NCBI RefSeq assembly: GCF_900106565.1 | Contig: NZ_FNNJ01000001.1 | Location: 558,001 to 622,000 of the forward strand | Reading direction: 5' to 3' | DNA: 64,000 nucleotides | DNA from: Lutibacter oricola | GTDB lineage: Bacteria; Bacteroidota; Bacteroidia; Flavobacteriales; Flavobacteriaceae | Part shown: positions 1-8,821 of the stretch, piece by piece | Position numbering within the stretch: the stretch's first letter is position 1 | Layout: each line of letters begins with the position of its first letter | The notes under the pieces: generated by a model | The model's database searches: none | Told to the model about the DNA's origin: nothing | What the model saw: the letters and a program-made list of their open reading frames with translations, nothing else | Translations under genes and position numbers: made by a program

Positions 1-948
1 AAAACATCAAAAGAAGCTTTTATTCTTCAAAATGAAGCCGAAATGCATTTGCCAGTTCAAGTTGGTGATTATACCGATTTTTATTCGAGTATAGAGCACG
101 CCACAAATGTTGGAATGATGTTTAGAGATCCTGAAAATGCCTTGTTACCAAACTGGAAACACATTCCTGTTGGCTATCACGGTAGAGCTTCGTCAATTAT
201 GGTGAGCGGAAAAAATATTCACAGGCCAAAAGGGCAAGTTTTAAAACCAAGTGAAACTTTACCAGTTTTTGAACCATCTACAAGAGTGGATTTTGAATTG
301 GAAATGGGTTTTATAATTGGTGGGCAAACTGAAGTTGGAGATTCAATTTCAACAAAAAAAGCAGAAGATTATATTTTTGGAAAAGTGTTGTTTAATGATT
401 GGTCTGCAAGAGATATTCAAAAATGGGAATACGTTCCATTAGGACCTTTTTTAGCAAAGAATTTTGCTTCTTCAATTTCGCCTTGGGTGGTAACACTAGA
501 AGCTTTGGAGCCTTTTAGAATTGCTGGTCCAGAGCAAACCCCAAAAGTTTTACCACATTTAGAATACAATGGCTTTAAAAATTTTGATATCAATTTAGAA
601 GTGTCTATTACTCCAAATAATACAGATGAAACTATTGTTAGCAAGTCGAATTTTAAATATATGTATTGGAATATGTCGCAACAATTAGCGCATCATACAA
701 GTAATGGCTGCAATGTTAATGTTGGCGATATGTTGGCTTCTGGAACTATAAGTGGAAAGAGTAAAGATAGTTACGGTTCTATGTTAGAGTTGTCTTGGGC
801 AGGTAAAAATCCAGTAAAATTGAACAATGGAGAAGAACGTAAATTTATAGAAGATTATGATACTGTAATTATGCGTGGCTATTGTAAAAAAGATGAAATA
901 AGAGTTGGTTTTGGTGAAGTAAAAGCTCAAATATTACCTTCAAAATAA
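1..948 (+). CDS. fahA: Fumarylacetoacetase, 5'-truncated by window edge
   Basis: Hydrolyses fumarylacetoacetate to fumarate and acetoacetate, the last step of tyrosine and homogentisate breakdown in the cytoplasm. The frame is open from base 1, giving about 315 residues of a family that is usually near 420, so roughly the first quarter lies outside the window. Visible family landmarks are the stretch VGDYTDFYSS, the segment IPVGYHGRASS with the catalytic-site His region, FELEMGFIIGG with metal-binding acidic residues, and the LFNDWSARDIQ block. It resembles the eukaryotic-type FAH rather than the shorter FAH-domain hydrolases of deoxysugar pathways. The next gene begins 5 bases after the stop, so the two are probably co-transcribed. 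It is metabolic and probably unrelated to the polysaccharide locus that follows. Confidence 0.93.
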   Translation, partial: KTSKEAFILQNEAEMHLPVQVGDYTDFYSSIEHATNVGMMFRDPENALLPNWKHIPVGYHGRASSIMVSGKNIHRPKGQVLKPSETLPVFEPSTRVDFELEMGFIIGGQTEVGDSISTKKAEDYIFGKVLFNDWSARDIQKWEYVPLGPFLAKNFASSISPWVVTLEALEPFRIAGPEQTPKVLPHLEYNGFKNFDINLEVSITPNNTDETIVSKSNFKYMYWNMSQQLAHHTSNGCNVNVGDMLASGTISGKSKDSYGSMLELSWAGKNPVKLNNGEERKFIEDYDTVIMRGYCKKDEIRVGFGEVKAQILPSK

Positions 949-953
949 ATATT

Positions 954-1847
954 ATGAAACAAGTTACTTCCATAGATCCAAATTCAATTTCTACTAAAGA
1001 ATTACACAGTATTTTATTAACGGCAATTGCACCTAGACCAATTGCATTTGCAAGTACTATAAATATAAAAGGTGAAGTAAATTTAAGTCCGTTTAGTTTT
1101 TTTAACGTGTTTAGTTCTAATCCTCCAACGTTAATTTTTTCACCAGCACGTAGAGTTAGAGATAACACTACAAAGCATACTTTACAAAATGTTGAGGCGG
1201 TAAAAGAGGTTGTGATTAACATTGTAAATTACCCAATTGTTGAGCAAATGTCTTTAACAAGTACTGAGTATGAAGAAGGCGTTAACGAGTTTAAAAAAGC
1301 CGGATTAACAGAAGGGAATTCAGTAAAAGTGAAACCGCCAAGAGTTCTAGAATCACCAGTTTCGTTTGAGTGTAAGGTTGATAATATTATTTCTTTAGGA
1401 AATGAAGGAGGAGCAGGGAATTTGGTGATTTGTAAAGTAGTTTACATTCATATAAATAATGAATATTTAGACGAAGAGAACAATTTAGATACTAAAAAGC
1501 TGGATTTAGTTGCTAGACTTGGCGGAAGTTGGTATACAAGAATTACGGAAGAATCTTTGTTTGAAATACCGAAGCCAATTTCAACAAAAGGTATTGGTGT
1601 TGATAGTTTACCAAAACATATTTTTAAAACCGATATTTTGTCTGGAAACAATATTGGAAGATTAGGGAATTTTGAAAAAGTTCCTTCAGAAGAGGAAATT
1701 GAAAAATTTAAGAGTTTACCAGAAATAGCTGAAATGTTAATTGGTTTAGATGAAGATGAAAAGATGGAACTTATTCATAAAAAGGTAAAACTAAACTTGA
1801 AAAATGGAGATGTAAAAATGGCAATAAAATTGCTTTTTAGTTTATAA
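954..1847 (+). CDS. Flavin reductase-like (FMN-binding split barrel) protein
   Basis: A 297-residue cytoplasmic protein with no signal peptide. The first 190 residues carry a flavin reductase-like split barrel: an AIAPRPIAFAST segment, the NLSPFSFFNVFSSNPPT block that normally lines the FMN site, and a later CKV-containing strand typical of the DIM6/NTAB group. Members bind FMN and act as oxidoreductases, often of unknown substrate. The C-terminal hundred residues are charged and helical and I do not recognise a domain in them. It follows fumarylacetoacetase by 5 bases, a pairing that suggests a role in aromatic amino acid catabolism, but this is inference. The coding region is ordinary in base use and intact. 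Confidence 0.85.
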   Translation: MKQVTSIDPNSISTKELHSILLTAIAPRPIAFASTINIKGEVNLSPFSFFNVFSSNPPTLIFSPARRVRDNTTKHTLQNVEAVKEVVINIVNYPIVEQMSLTSTEYEEGVNEFKKAGLTEGNSVKVKPPRVLESPVSFECKVDNIISLGNEGGAGNLVICKVVYIHINNEYLDEENNLDTKKLDLVARLGGSWYTRITEESLFEIPKPISTKGIGVDSLPKHIFKTDILSGNNIGRLGNFEKVPSEEEIEKFKSLPEIAEMLIGLDEDEKMELIHKKVKLNLKNGDVKMAIKLLFSL

Positions 1848-1873
1848 GAAGTAATTTTATTAAATTTTAAGAG

Positions 1874-1995
1874 ATTTACCCTAATGAATATTTATGCTTT
1901 TAATCTTATTATTTTTTAGGTTAAACGCAACGTAGTTTCGTAAGAGGACAACTTTAGAAGAGTTTTCTCTAAACAATTTTAATTTACTTCTTAGC
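1874..1995 (+). pseudogene. Decayed 5' end of an HTCS regulator gene
   Basis: This stretch aligns with the leader and first codons of the intact HTCS gene at 28461. Fourteen bases (atttaccctaatga, 1874-1887) are identical to 28451-28464, the tatgctttt that follows also matches, and gacaactttaga (1947-1958) is identical to 28535-28546. Read in the frame starting at 1936, the DNA gives FRKRTTLEEFSLNNFNL, which lines up with FHKLTTLDGLSQNDVNY of the intact protein. The start codon at 1884 is followed by a stop after 11 codons, and about 11 bases are missing relative to the intact copy, so nothing functional can be made. Homology fades near 1995. It is best read as the leftover of an earlier regulator gene at the edge of the polysaccharide locus. 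Confidence 0.75.
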
Positions 1996-2030
1996 AGTTT
2001 AATTTTTAATAGAAATAAGCTTAAATAATT

Positions 2031-2075
2031 AAAAAAGGGTACAAAAGAATTGTTGTTTCTTTTGTACCCTTTTTT
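2031..2075. terminator. Bidirectional rho-independent terminator
   Basis: A perfect 19-bp stem (2031-2049 pairing with 2057-2075) encloses a 7-base loop, with the pairing core GGGTACAAAAGAA / TTCTTTTGTACCC flanked by A and T runs on both sides. It lies 16 bases beyond the stop codon of the minus-strand fucosidase gene and can end transcription arriving from either direction. Confidence 0.9.
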
Positions 2076-2090
2076 AGAAGCTAAACTTAA

Positions 2091-3638
2091 TTAAAAATCC
2101 TTTTTAGATTTTTGATTTCCTAATATGGCACTTGGTTTTTCTTCTAATTCAATTTTAAAACAAATAGCATTTTTAAGTTTTAATTCTTTTGGTAGCTCAA
2201 TTACCAATTCATTTTTTTGTTGAATCCATTTAATATCAGTGTTTTGACCAAGAATACTAACGTTTTTTACAGCATCATTTAAAATTCTATCTTCTGAGCC
2301 TAAGGCATCTAAAGAAATGGTTTTTCTATCGTCATTTTTTAACCAAAAGGCATAAACATTTTGGTCATTTTTTGTGTAACGGAAATCATCAGCAGTAAAC
2401 CCAGTATCGTGATTGTTTCCGTGTAGTTTCATTTTTGCATTGGTTGGTCCTTGTCCAAAAACATCAAAAGGTCTTGATTCGTAAATTCCTTCTCCGTTAA
2501 TTTTTAACCAAGCACCAATTTCTTTTAAAATTGCTTGCTGATCTTGTGGAATTTCTCCGTGTTTATTTGGTGCAACGTTTAATAATAAACAACCATTTTT
2601 ACTTACAATATCAATTAAATCGTTAATGTAAGCACCAGCTTCACGCATTTTATAATCTTTGGTATAACCCCATTTCCAACCTCCAAGAGACATATCGGTT
2701 TGCCAAGGCATTTCTCTAATTCGGTCTAACTTTCCACTTTCAATATCTAATACCGCAGTTCCATCTGGCGCACCTAAATATCTTATGTTTTTATAGTTTA
2801 AAACAACTTCTTGGTCGTTTTTTAATCCTTGATTATAATAGTTTGCAAAAATTTCTTTTCGAGTATCTTCATAAGCAGGCTCAGTAAACCCTAAATCAAA
2901 CCAAAATAGATCAGGTTTTAATTGGGTCATCATATCCATTGTTCTTTTGTAGAAATATTTAATATATTCTTTTGAAGCAGGTTCCCAACGTTCGTGCTTG
3001 TCCCAATAAAAATCTCGCAATTTTGGGTCCATTGTCTCATACTTGTCTTTGTAAGTCCACCAATGCCATCCATAGGCAAAGTGAGAAGAAACACCAACTT
3101 TAATATTACGTGAACGTGCTTCTTTAAAAATTTCACCTACAATATTCTTTTTTGGTCCCATTTCGGTTGCTTTCCAACGTGTAATTTTAGAGTCGTACAT
3201 GGCAAAACCATCACAATGCTCACCTACTGGTACTATATATTTTGCGCCAGCTTCTTCAAATAAATCTACCCATTCTTTCGCATTAAAGTTTTCAGCTTTA
3301 AATTGAGGAATAAATTTTGTGTATCCATAATTTTCAGGTTTTCCGAAGTTTTCAACGTGGTATTTATAAGCACTTGAAGCTTTTTTTGTTGGGTTACCTA
3401 AGGCATCTACAGTTCCTTCATTCCACATATGAAAACCGTACCATTCAGCACCACCATACGCAGGAACAGTTGTTGGCCCCCAGTGAATGAATATACCAAA
3501 TTTTACATCTTGAAACCATTTTGGGACTTCATAATTTTGAAGCGATTCCCAAGTTGGTTTATACTTTTTCTGACTATAAATAGCCTGAACTGAAATTAGC
3601 ATTGCTAAAAGCAAAAGAGCTGTTCTTATTGATTTCAT
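2091..3638 (-). CDS. GH29 family alpha-L-fucosidase-like, secreted
   Basis: A 515-residue exo-acting glycosidase of family GH29, which removes terminal alpha-L-fucose by a retaining mechanism. A signal peptide covers about residues 1-22. The catalytic (beta/alpha)8 barrel shows FGIFIHWGP (residues 47-54) and the nucleophile motif FWFD with the likely catalytic Asp at 248. The fucose-binding motif, normally HHDGF, reads EHCDGF (140-145), so one of two conserved histidines is Cys; substrate may be altered, for instance a substituted fucose or another sugar. A C-terminal beta-sandwich follows from about 390. It lies 26 bases after a MaoC-like gene in the same orientation and ends near a strong terminator. 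Identity as GH29 is secure, its exact substrate is not. Confidence 0.92.
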   Translation of the reverse strand: MKSIRTALLLLAMLISVQAIYSQKKYKPTWESLQNYEVPKWFQDVKFGIFIHWGPTTVPAYGGAEWYGFHMWNEGTVDALGNPTKKASSAYKYHVENFGKPENYGYTKFIPQFKAENFNAKEWVDLFEEAGAKYIVPVGEHCDGFAMYDSKITRWKATEMGPKKNIVGEIFKEARSRNIKVGVSSHFAYGWHWWTYKDKYETMDPKLRDFYWDKHERWEPASKEYIKYFYKRTMDMMTQLKPDLFWFDLGFTEPAYEDTRKEIFANYYNQGLKNDQEVVLNYKNIRYLGAPDGTAVLDIESGKLDRIREMPWQTDMSLGGWKWGYTKDYKMREAGAYINDLIDIVSKNGCLLLNVAPNKHGEIPQDQQAILKEIGAWLKINGEGIYESRPFDVFGQGPTNAKMKLHGNNHDTGFTADDFRYTKNDQNVYAFWLKNDDRKTISLDALGSEDRILNDAVKNVSILGQNTDIKWIQQKNELVIELPKELKLKNAICFKIELEEKPSAILGNQKSKKDF

Positions 3639-3664
3639 TTTTCTTATTTAAATATTGTTAACTA

Positions 3665-4171
3665 CTATTTATTGTTGAAATTTTCTGGGTTTCTATATTT
3701 TACAGTTTGTAAATGTTCGCAGTATAAAACTAGTTCTCCAGGTTGTTTGTATACTTCATAACTTACGGTAATTAACCCCATTTCGTTATATTTTGGTGTT
3801 TTGTTTAAATGTGTACGAACAGTATAAATGGTATCACCTATAAAAACAGGTTTTATAAAACGAAGTTTATCATAACCATAACTAAATGTATTTACATTGT
3901 TATTTGCCATTAAACCTAAGCCTAAACTAAATACCATTGCTCCGGCAACTAACCTTTTTCCAAAAAGTCCTTCAGTTTCTGCAAATTGTTGATCTCCAAC
4001 ATATGGATGCATATCAAGAACTAAACCATTGAACATCATTGCTTCTCCTTCAGAAATAGTTCTGCTAATAGATCTATCTTTTCTACCTATCTCAAAATCT
4101 TCATATAACCAAGTTTCGGTATTATATAATGGAATATTTTTGTGATCAGATAAAGGTGTATTTTCAGGCAT
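3665..4171 (-). CDS. MaoC-like hot-dog dehydratase
   Basis: A 168-residue cytoplasmic protein with a single MaoC-like hot-dog domain. Features include the [18 protein letters not shown] segment carrying family-typical polar residues, the [15 protein letters not shown] helix and the central hot-dog helix. Relatives are (R)-specific enoyl-CoA hydratases or related acyl-CoA dehydratases. No signal peptide is present. It is the first gene of an apparent operon with the GH29 fucosidase 26 bases downstream, an unusual partnership because a CoA-dependent hydratase has no obvious part in polysaccharide hydrolysis. It may have been captured by the locus, or act on an acyl or deoxysugar-derived intermediate; this is speculation. 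The fold call is firm, the reaction is not. Confidence 0.8.
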   Translation of the reverse strand: MPENTPLSDHKNIPLYNTETWLYEDFEIGRKDRSISRTISEGEAMMFNGLVLDMHPYVGDQQFAETEGLFGKRLVAGAMVFSLGLGLMANNNVNTFSYGYDKLRFIKPVFIGDTIYTVRTHLNKTPKYNEMGLITVSYEVYKQPGELVLYCEHLQTVKYRNPENFNNK

Positions 4172-4208
4172 AATATGTTAAATATATGTTGGTGGTTAAA
4201 CTTGAAAA

Positions 4209-4216
4209 CAAAATTA
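4209..4216 (-). promoter_or_regulatory. Candidate -7 promoter element for the MaoC/GH29 operon
   Basis: On the minus strand these bases read TAATTTTG, an exact match to the TAnnTTTG -7 box known for Bacteroidetes sigma-A promoters, about 37 bases upstream of the MaoC start. No convincing -33 TTG at the usual distance was found. Confidence 0.4.
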
Positions 4217-4263
4217 GTTTGTAAAAGAGTATAAATATATAACAAAACGGTTTAGTTGTTGTA

Positions 4264-4285
4264 CATTTACGTTATTGCGTAAATG
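4264..4285. promoter_or_regulatory. Inverted repeat before the AraC regulator gene
   Basis: CATTTACG (4264-4271) and its exact complement CGTAAATG (4278-4285) form a 22-base palindrome with a 6-base centre. It ends 12 bases before the preferred start codon of the AraC-family gene and lies in the divergent region shared with the MaoC operon. A protein-binding site, possibly for autoregulation, is the simplest reading; a short mRNA hairpin is the alternative. Confidence 0.45.
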
Positions 4286-4297
4286 CAGTCTTTAAAA

Positions 4298-5155
4298 ATG
4301 AATAACACAGAACTTTTAAAAAATCTAGCTTTTAACCTTTCAGCTGTTTCATATAGTTCGGTTGGTACAGAATGGAATTACAAAGATGTTATTAGTTCAT
4401 TTTCAAGACTATTATTAATTACAGAAGGTGAAGCATTTGTATCTATTGGAGATAAAAAGGTTCATTTAAAAAAAGGCAACCTCTATTTAATACCGAGTTT
4501 TACGCATTGTAGTTATGTTTGTAATAATGAAATGACGCATTATTATGCAACGTTTACTATTCAGCTTCCAAACGATTTGAATATATATCAGTTATTCAAT
4601 TTTAAGTATGAAGTTGAAGCCAATGATGAAATTATTGAGTACGTCAAGAAGTTAAATGAATTAAATCCGTACAAGGAATTACCCGCAAAAGATCCAAAAA
4701 TTTATCAGCGAATTAATAGCAAATACTGGAATGTGTCTATTGAAGATGCACAACAAAGTTTAATTTCTTCGGGGTTGTTATATTTGTTAGTTTCTAAGTT
4801 TATTGGAGCAACTAAAGTAAGTGTTGAAAAAGAGGCGGCAAATAGTGTTTTAACTGCAATTAATTATATTCAGTCTAATTTAAATAATGAATTAACAGTT
4901 TCTAAATTATCGGAAACAGCTTGTTTATCTTCTGGTTATTTTTCCAAAAAATTTAAAGAGTTAACACAATTTACGCCAATTGAATATATTAATAAACAAC
5001 GCCTCGAAAAGGCTCAGTTATTATTAAATACCACTACAAAATCTTGTATAGAAATTGCTTCATCTTGTGGTTTTAAAAGTAATGCTTATTTCTGTAAAAT
5101 GTTTAAGAAATATGTTGGGCAAACTCCTAATGATTACAGAAATAAGCATTGTTAG
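4298..5155 (+). CDS. AraC-family transcriptional regulator with cupin domain
   Basis: A 285-residue cytoplasmic one-component regulator. The N-terminal part (about 10-110) looks like a cupin sugar-sensing domain, with GEAFVSIGDKKVHLKKGNLY and PSFTHCSY as recognisable strands. Two helix-turn-helix motifs of the AraC/XylS type occupy about 185-285: one around LSETACLSSGYFSKKFKE, the second around SCGFKSNAYFCKMFKK, closing with GQTPNDYR. I choose the ATG at 4298 rather than that at 4283, because the latter lies inside a palindrome and adds only five residues. The gene is divergent from the MaoC/GH29 operon and converges on the GH115 gene with just 2 bases between stop codons. It probably controls one or both neighbours in response to a sugar. 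Confidence 0.9.
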   Translation: MNNTELLKNLAFNLSAVSYSSVGTEWNYKDVISSFSRLLLITEGEAFVSIGDKKVHLKKGNLYLIPSFTHCSYVCNNEMTHYYATFTIQLPNDLNIYQLFNFKYEVEANDEIIEYVKKLNELNPYKELPAKDPKIYQRINSKYWNVSIEDAQQSLISSGLLYLLVSKFIGATKVSVEKEAANSVLTAINYIQSNLNNELTVSKLSETACLSSGYFSKKFKELTQFTPIEYINKQRLEKAQLLLNTTTKSCIEIASSCGFKSNAYFCKMFKKYVGQTPNDYRNKHC

Positions 5156-5157
5156 TT

Positions 5158-8100
5158 TTATTGTACAGGTTTAATCTCCAAAGCATTAATAATCCACTTA
5201 CCATCAAGTGTAAGTTCCAGTAATTCATCATTACCGATTTCCACTTCAATAGTTTCGATTTTTTGTTTTCCAGAAACCACTTTTTCGTTTTTCATTAAAG
5301 TTTTTCCGTTAATGGCAAAGGACATATCAAATGTTGCACCTTTAAAGTAAATCATTTCAGCTTTAACTCTGGCATCTCCCATATAATATTTTATATTGTA
5401 TTTGCCTTCTTTCAGTCTTACATAAAATTTTGCTTCTTTTTTACCAGTAAGTCCGTCTCTCTGCCAAAATATCACATGCTCTGAAGCTTCGTTATGATGG
5501 TACCAAATATTATCTACATCTTGAGATCTCCAACCAAACTGATTTTTATTTTCATTAAAAATATGGCGCTGATTTACAGGAGTGTAACCCAAAGCGTCAA
5601 TCATTGAATACAAGGCAAAGTTTAACTTTATTTTGGTTAAAGCTTCCGGTTTTGGGTAACTTTTTATTTCAGCTATATCTTCTGAAATTATTGGTGTTGC
5701 TGTTTTTTTTGAAGGCGTATATTCAGTGATATTATTATAGCTTTCCGGAGCACCGATTAATCCTCTTTTTTGAGTCATTTTTGCTTGGTCATCAGTACAA
5801 ATTACCAAACGGTCAATACCAATTCCTGAATTTACCTGATAAATTTTGATAGTGTGGTAACCTGCTTTGTCAACAGTTATTTCAAATGGTATTTTTTCCA
5901 TTCCTGATAAAATGTTGTTTTCCCAGCTCCAATTTTCTGAACCACCGGTTAGTTTTTTAGACATTCGCTGACCTTTTTTTCTAACTCCTGTTAGAATTTG
6001 TGGTTTTTCGTTATCCAACCCAACTGCAATTTCACAGGTTTTTCCTTTTCCTTCGTTTAAAGTTGGTATTCGATATAATTGTCCGAAAAAAGTACCTGTG
6101 TTTTCAAAATAAACAGAATATTCCAAACGAGCAGAATTACTTTCAATCTCTTTTTCAACTTTATTTCCTCCTTTAATAAATATTGAAGAACCGTGATAAC
6201 CAAAGTTTTCAAATTGTTCCCATTTAGCTTCTTTTCCGTCTTGTTTTGAAGTGTAATTTTCAGCTTCTATTGCAATGAAATTATTACCTTCAATGTAAGA
6301 TTTTTCCTTCAGTTTTAAATCATATTTTGTAGCCTTTACCGTATAAGATTTTGAAAATCCGTGAGTATCTTTTACGGTAATTGTAGCTTTATTTTCTCCT
6401 GTTTTTGTCTTATCCCAATTAATACTCACATACAAGCGTTCTTCTATGGAAACACTTCCTGATTTTTTAGAGAAATTAATCCAATCCACATCACTTTCAA
6501 TAGTCCAGTTGTTTGCTTCAACTTCTTTATTGAAGACATCGATAAATCGAATATTATCTTCAAAAGAAGAAAAGCGAAGTTCAACTTTTTCGTTGCCAAT
6601 AGCTTGTCCTTCACAAACCGAACCGATGCCTTTTACAGCTTCTTCAAGGTAACTTTCATTGTAAACAAGGTTGTTTGGAATGTTTGCTACATCAAAAATT
6701 CGTTCTTTAAAATTGTAAAGCGCGTAAGGATCCACAATGCCGTTCCACTTACCGTTTTCCATTGTTTTGTAGATTTCCAAATCTGCCTGAATGGCTTCTT
6801 CAGCCTTTTCTGATAAGGTTTTATAAGCATTTAAACTTGCATAGCGACCCTGTTTGGCATAGGCAACATTTTTACGATAATACTGTGTTTTTTCTAGCAT
6901 TAATCTCGCTGAGCGAACCGGATAATACACCAAGTGCCAGAAAGGATTTTTTGCGGATTCATCCAGTTTATCGTAAAGTTTTTTTGCTTTTTGCTCCAAC
7001 TCGTTTGCAGTTTGTACCTGACGACTTGTTTCGTCGCCAAAATCAAACATACTGTAGAATCTATATCTCCAATTATTCTCGTATTTCCAATCCCAGAAAG
7101 GGAATAAGTGTTCCGGTTTTTTAGGACGGTAAAGATTGTGGAAATCGGTTAGTAAATCTGCAACCTCTTTTGCGTCGTTATCATTTACTCCAAATTGCTG
7201 TTTTGCACTTTTTTGTATAAAATCTTTTGTTGTATTTTTCGGATACGAATCAATGTCATACGCCAAAGACATATAAAATTGAAGTCCCATTTCGGCAGGT
7301 TTAATATCACCAACATTTACAATCCAGAAATCACGTACATTTTCATCATACACTTTTCGTAATTCCTCCTGAATTAGAGGAAGTGGGGTAGTATATAACC
7401 AATCATAAGTTGCTCCACCCTGATATGCTAAATGATAATACAATCCGTTTCCTCCGGCACGTTTTTGTTCGTGAGGTCTTGGTAGCTGACGTGCATAACC
7501 AAAATTATCTTCCGTCCAAACCATTATCACATCTTCAGGAAGTTTTAAACCTTCGCAATGCTCTTTTCCATCTTTGCTTTCACCGTTGTAAAGTTCTCCT
7601 GTTTCTTCATACGGAACAAAAATTTGAGTTACCGCATCTTCAGAGCCGAAAGTTTCCTTAATCATTTCACGCTGTCGGTCTATAACTTTTTGTAGCAGTT
7701 TTACTTTATTTTCTAATGTCGGATTTTTAAGATTTGCGTATTCAAACGGAGAATCGTGTACACCGCGAATACCTAAAGTGTAAATCATATTAAAATCCTT
7801 CGATTCATTTAAACGCTGTTGCCAATAAGCTTCAATAGTTTTTGGATTTACAGTATAATCCCAAACCGGAACCCCTTTTGCATCGTACATATTTTTATGT
7901 TCTTCAGCCCAATTGTACCATTCGGCATAATTATTACGCGCCATATTTTCGCAATGAGATGAACCTACATAAATTCCGTATTCCTTAGCATTTTTTGGAT
8001 TAATTGGAACTCCGTTTTCGTCCTTAGCTTCAAAAAAGTAGCTACCTGCTTGCATCATTCCGGGCCAGATTGAATTCGCTTTTAAACGAAGTAAAAGTTC

Positions 8101-8763
8101 AAAAACACGTTCGTAAACCTCCGGACTTATGTGAGTATTGTGTTTGTCAGAAGTAGTTTTTTCACTCCACTGAATTAAGGCTTCCTCATCGTTAATAAAA
8201 ATTCCACGATGTTTTACAGATGGTTCTTTAGGTAAGGTTAAAACATTGTCTAATACAATTTTATCCTGTTTTTTTGGAGTCACATCGCACCACCAATACA
8301 AAGGCGAAACACCTATTCTTTCAGAAATTTCATAAATTCCGTAAACAGTTCCCAACGCATCACTTCCTTCAATTATCAAAGCATTTTTTATAGTTGAAGT
8401 TGGATTTTGAACCGATTTCAGTAAAAATGACTGCGATAATTTTTCACTTCCTTTAAATTCTTCCAGTTTTCCTTCATTCTGAAGTTTTTGAATATCAGGA
8501 TTTTTAGAAGTTCCAACAATAATAACGTTTCCTTCAGAATTTTCTAAAGAATGAACAATTTCAGGCTTTACACCGGTTACCATTTTTATATCATTCTGAA
8601 GATCATTTACCGCACGTAATATTTGAGGAGCTTCATTGTTGGCAACATAAATAGTTGCAGCAGTTTTGCTTTTAAACATTGTAAAGCTGTTTTCTTTTTC
8701 AGAAGAACAACTAATTGTTATTAAAGCAAATAAGATTTGGAAAATTGGTGAGAATTTTTTCAT
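5158..8763 (-). CDS. GH115-type alpha-glucuronidase, lipoprotein
   Basis: A 1201-residue protein resembling family GH115, whose members remove alpha-1,2-linked (4-O-methyl) glucuronic acid side chains from polysaccharides. The N-terminus has a lipobox-type signal (LITISCSS), so it is probably lipid-anchored. An N-terminal alpha/beta domain (about 35-170) is followed by the characteristic RGIFINDEEALIQW segment and a TIM barrel with GVHDSPFEY, IFVPYEETGELY and VMVWTEDNFGYARQLP, then a helical region and beta-sandwich domains. Typical members are about 850-1000 residues; the extra C-terminal module here (from about 1050) may be carbohydrate binding. Glucuronate occurs in xylans, ulvan and some fucoidans; the neighbouring fucosidases and sulfatases favour a sulfated algal polymer. 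It stands alone, with regulators on both sides. Confidence 0.88.
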   Translation of the reverse strand: MKKFSPIFQILFALITISCSSEKENSFTMFKSKTAATIYVANNEAPQILRAVNDLQNDIKMVTGVKPEIVHSLENSEGNVIIVGTSKNPDIQKLQNEGKLEEFKGSEKLSQSFLLKSVQNPTSTIKNALIIEGSDALGTVYGIYEISERIGVSPLYWWCDVTPKKQDKIVLDNVLTLPKEPSVKHRGIFINDEEALIQWSEKTTSDKHNTHISPEVYERVFELLLRLKANSIWPGMMQAGSYFFEAKDENGVPINPKNAKEYGIYVGSSHCENMARNNYAEWYNWAEEHKNMYDAKGVPVWDYTVNPKTIEAYWQQRLNESKDFNMIYTLGIRGVHDSPFEYANLKNPTLENKVKLLQKVIDRQREMIKETFGSEDAVTQIFVPYEETGELYNGESKDGKEHCEGLKLPEDVIMVWTEDNFGYARQLPRPHEQKRAGGNGLYYHLAYQGGATYDWLYTTPLPLIQEELRKVYDENVRDFWIVNVGDIKPAEMGLQFYMSLAYDIDSYPKNTTKDFIQKSAKQQFGVNDNDAKEVADLLTDFHNLYRPKKPEHLFPFWDWKYENNWRYRFYSMFDFGDETSRQVQTANELEQKAKKLYDKLDESAKNPFWHLVYYPVRSARLMLEKTQYYRKNVAYAKQGRYASLNAYKTLSEKAEEAIQADLEIYKTMENGKWNGIVDPYALYNFKERIFDVANIPNNLVYNESYLEEAVKGIGSVCEGQAIGNEKVELRFSSFEDNIRFIDVFNKEVEANNWTIESDVDWINFSKKSGSVSIEERLYVSINWDKTKTGENKATITVKDTHGFSKSYTVKATKYDLKLKEKSYIEGNNFIAIEAENYTSKQDGKEAKWEQFENFGYHGSSIFIKGGNKVEKEIESNSARLEYSVYFENTGTFFGQLYRIPTLNEGKGKTCEIAVGLDNEKPQILTGVRKKGQRMSKKLTGGSENWSWENNILSGMEKIPFEITVDKAGYHTIKIYQVNSGIGIDRLVICTDDQAKMTQKRGLIGAPESYNNITEYTPSKKTATPIISEDIAEIKSYPKPEALTKIKLNFALYSMIDALGYTPVNQRHIFNENKNQFGWRSQDVDNIWYHHNEASEHVIFWQRDGLTGKKEAKFYVRLKEGKYNIKYYMGDARVKAEMIYFKGATFDMSFAINGKTLMKNEKVVSGKQKIETIEVEIGNDELLELTLDGKWIINALEIKPVQ

Positions 8764-8790
8764 AAGATGATTTATTTTCAGGTATTAAGT

Positions 8791-8798
8791 CAAATTTA
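8791..8798 (-). promoter_or_regulatory. Candidate -7 promoter element for the GH115 gene
   Basis: On the minus strand the bases read TAAATTTG, an exact TAnnTTTG -7 box, 27 bases before the GH115 start codon. The inverted repeat at 8822-8860 lies just upstream of it, in the position of an activator or repressor site. Confidence 0.5.
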
Positions 8799-8821
8799 TA
8801 AAATCGAAATTGGCTTAGTGG

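Noticed and set aside
869-1222. A 117-codon minus-strand open frame across the start of the flavin reductase gene
   Set aside because: The plus-strand gene has clear domain motifs over the same bases; the opposite frame shows none.
6446-7661. Several open frames of 68-120 codons on the plus strand opposite the GH115 gene
   Set aside because: They are antisense to a long, well-supported GH115 coding region, have no family resemblance and no start signals; they reflect codon use of the real gene.
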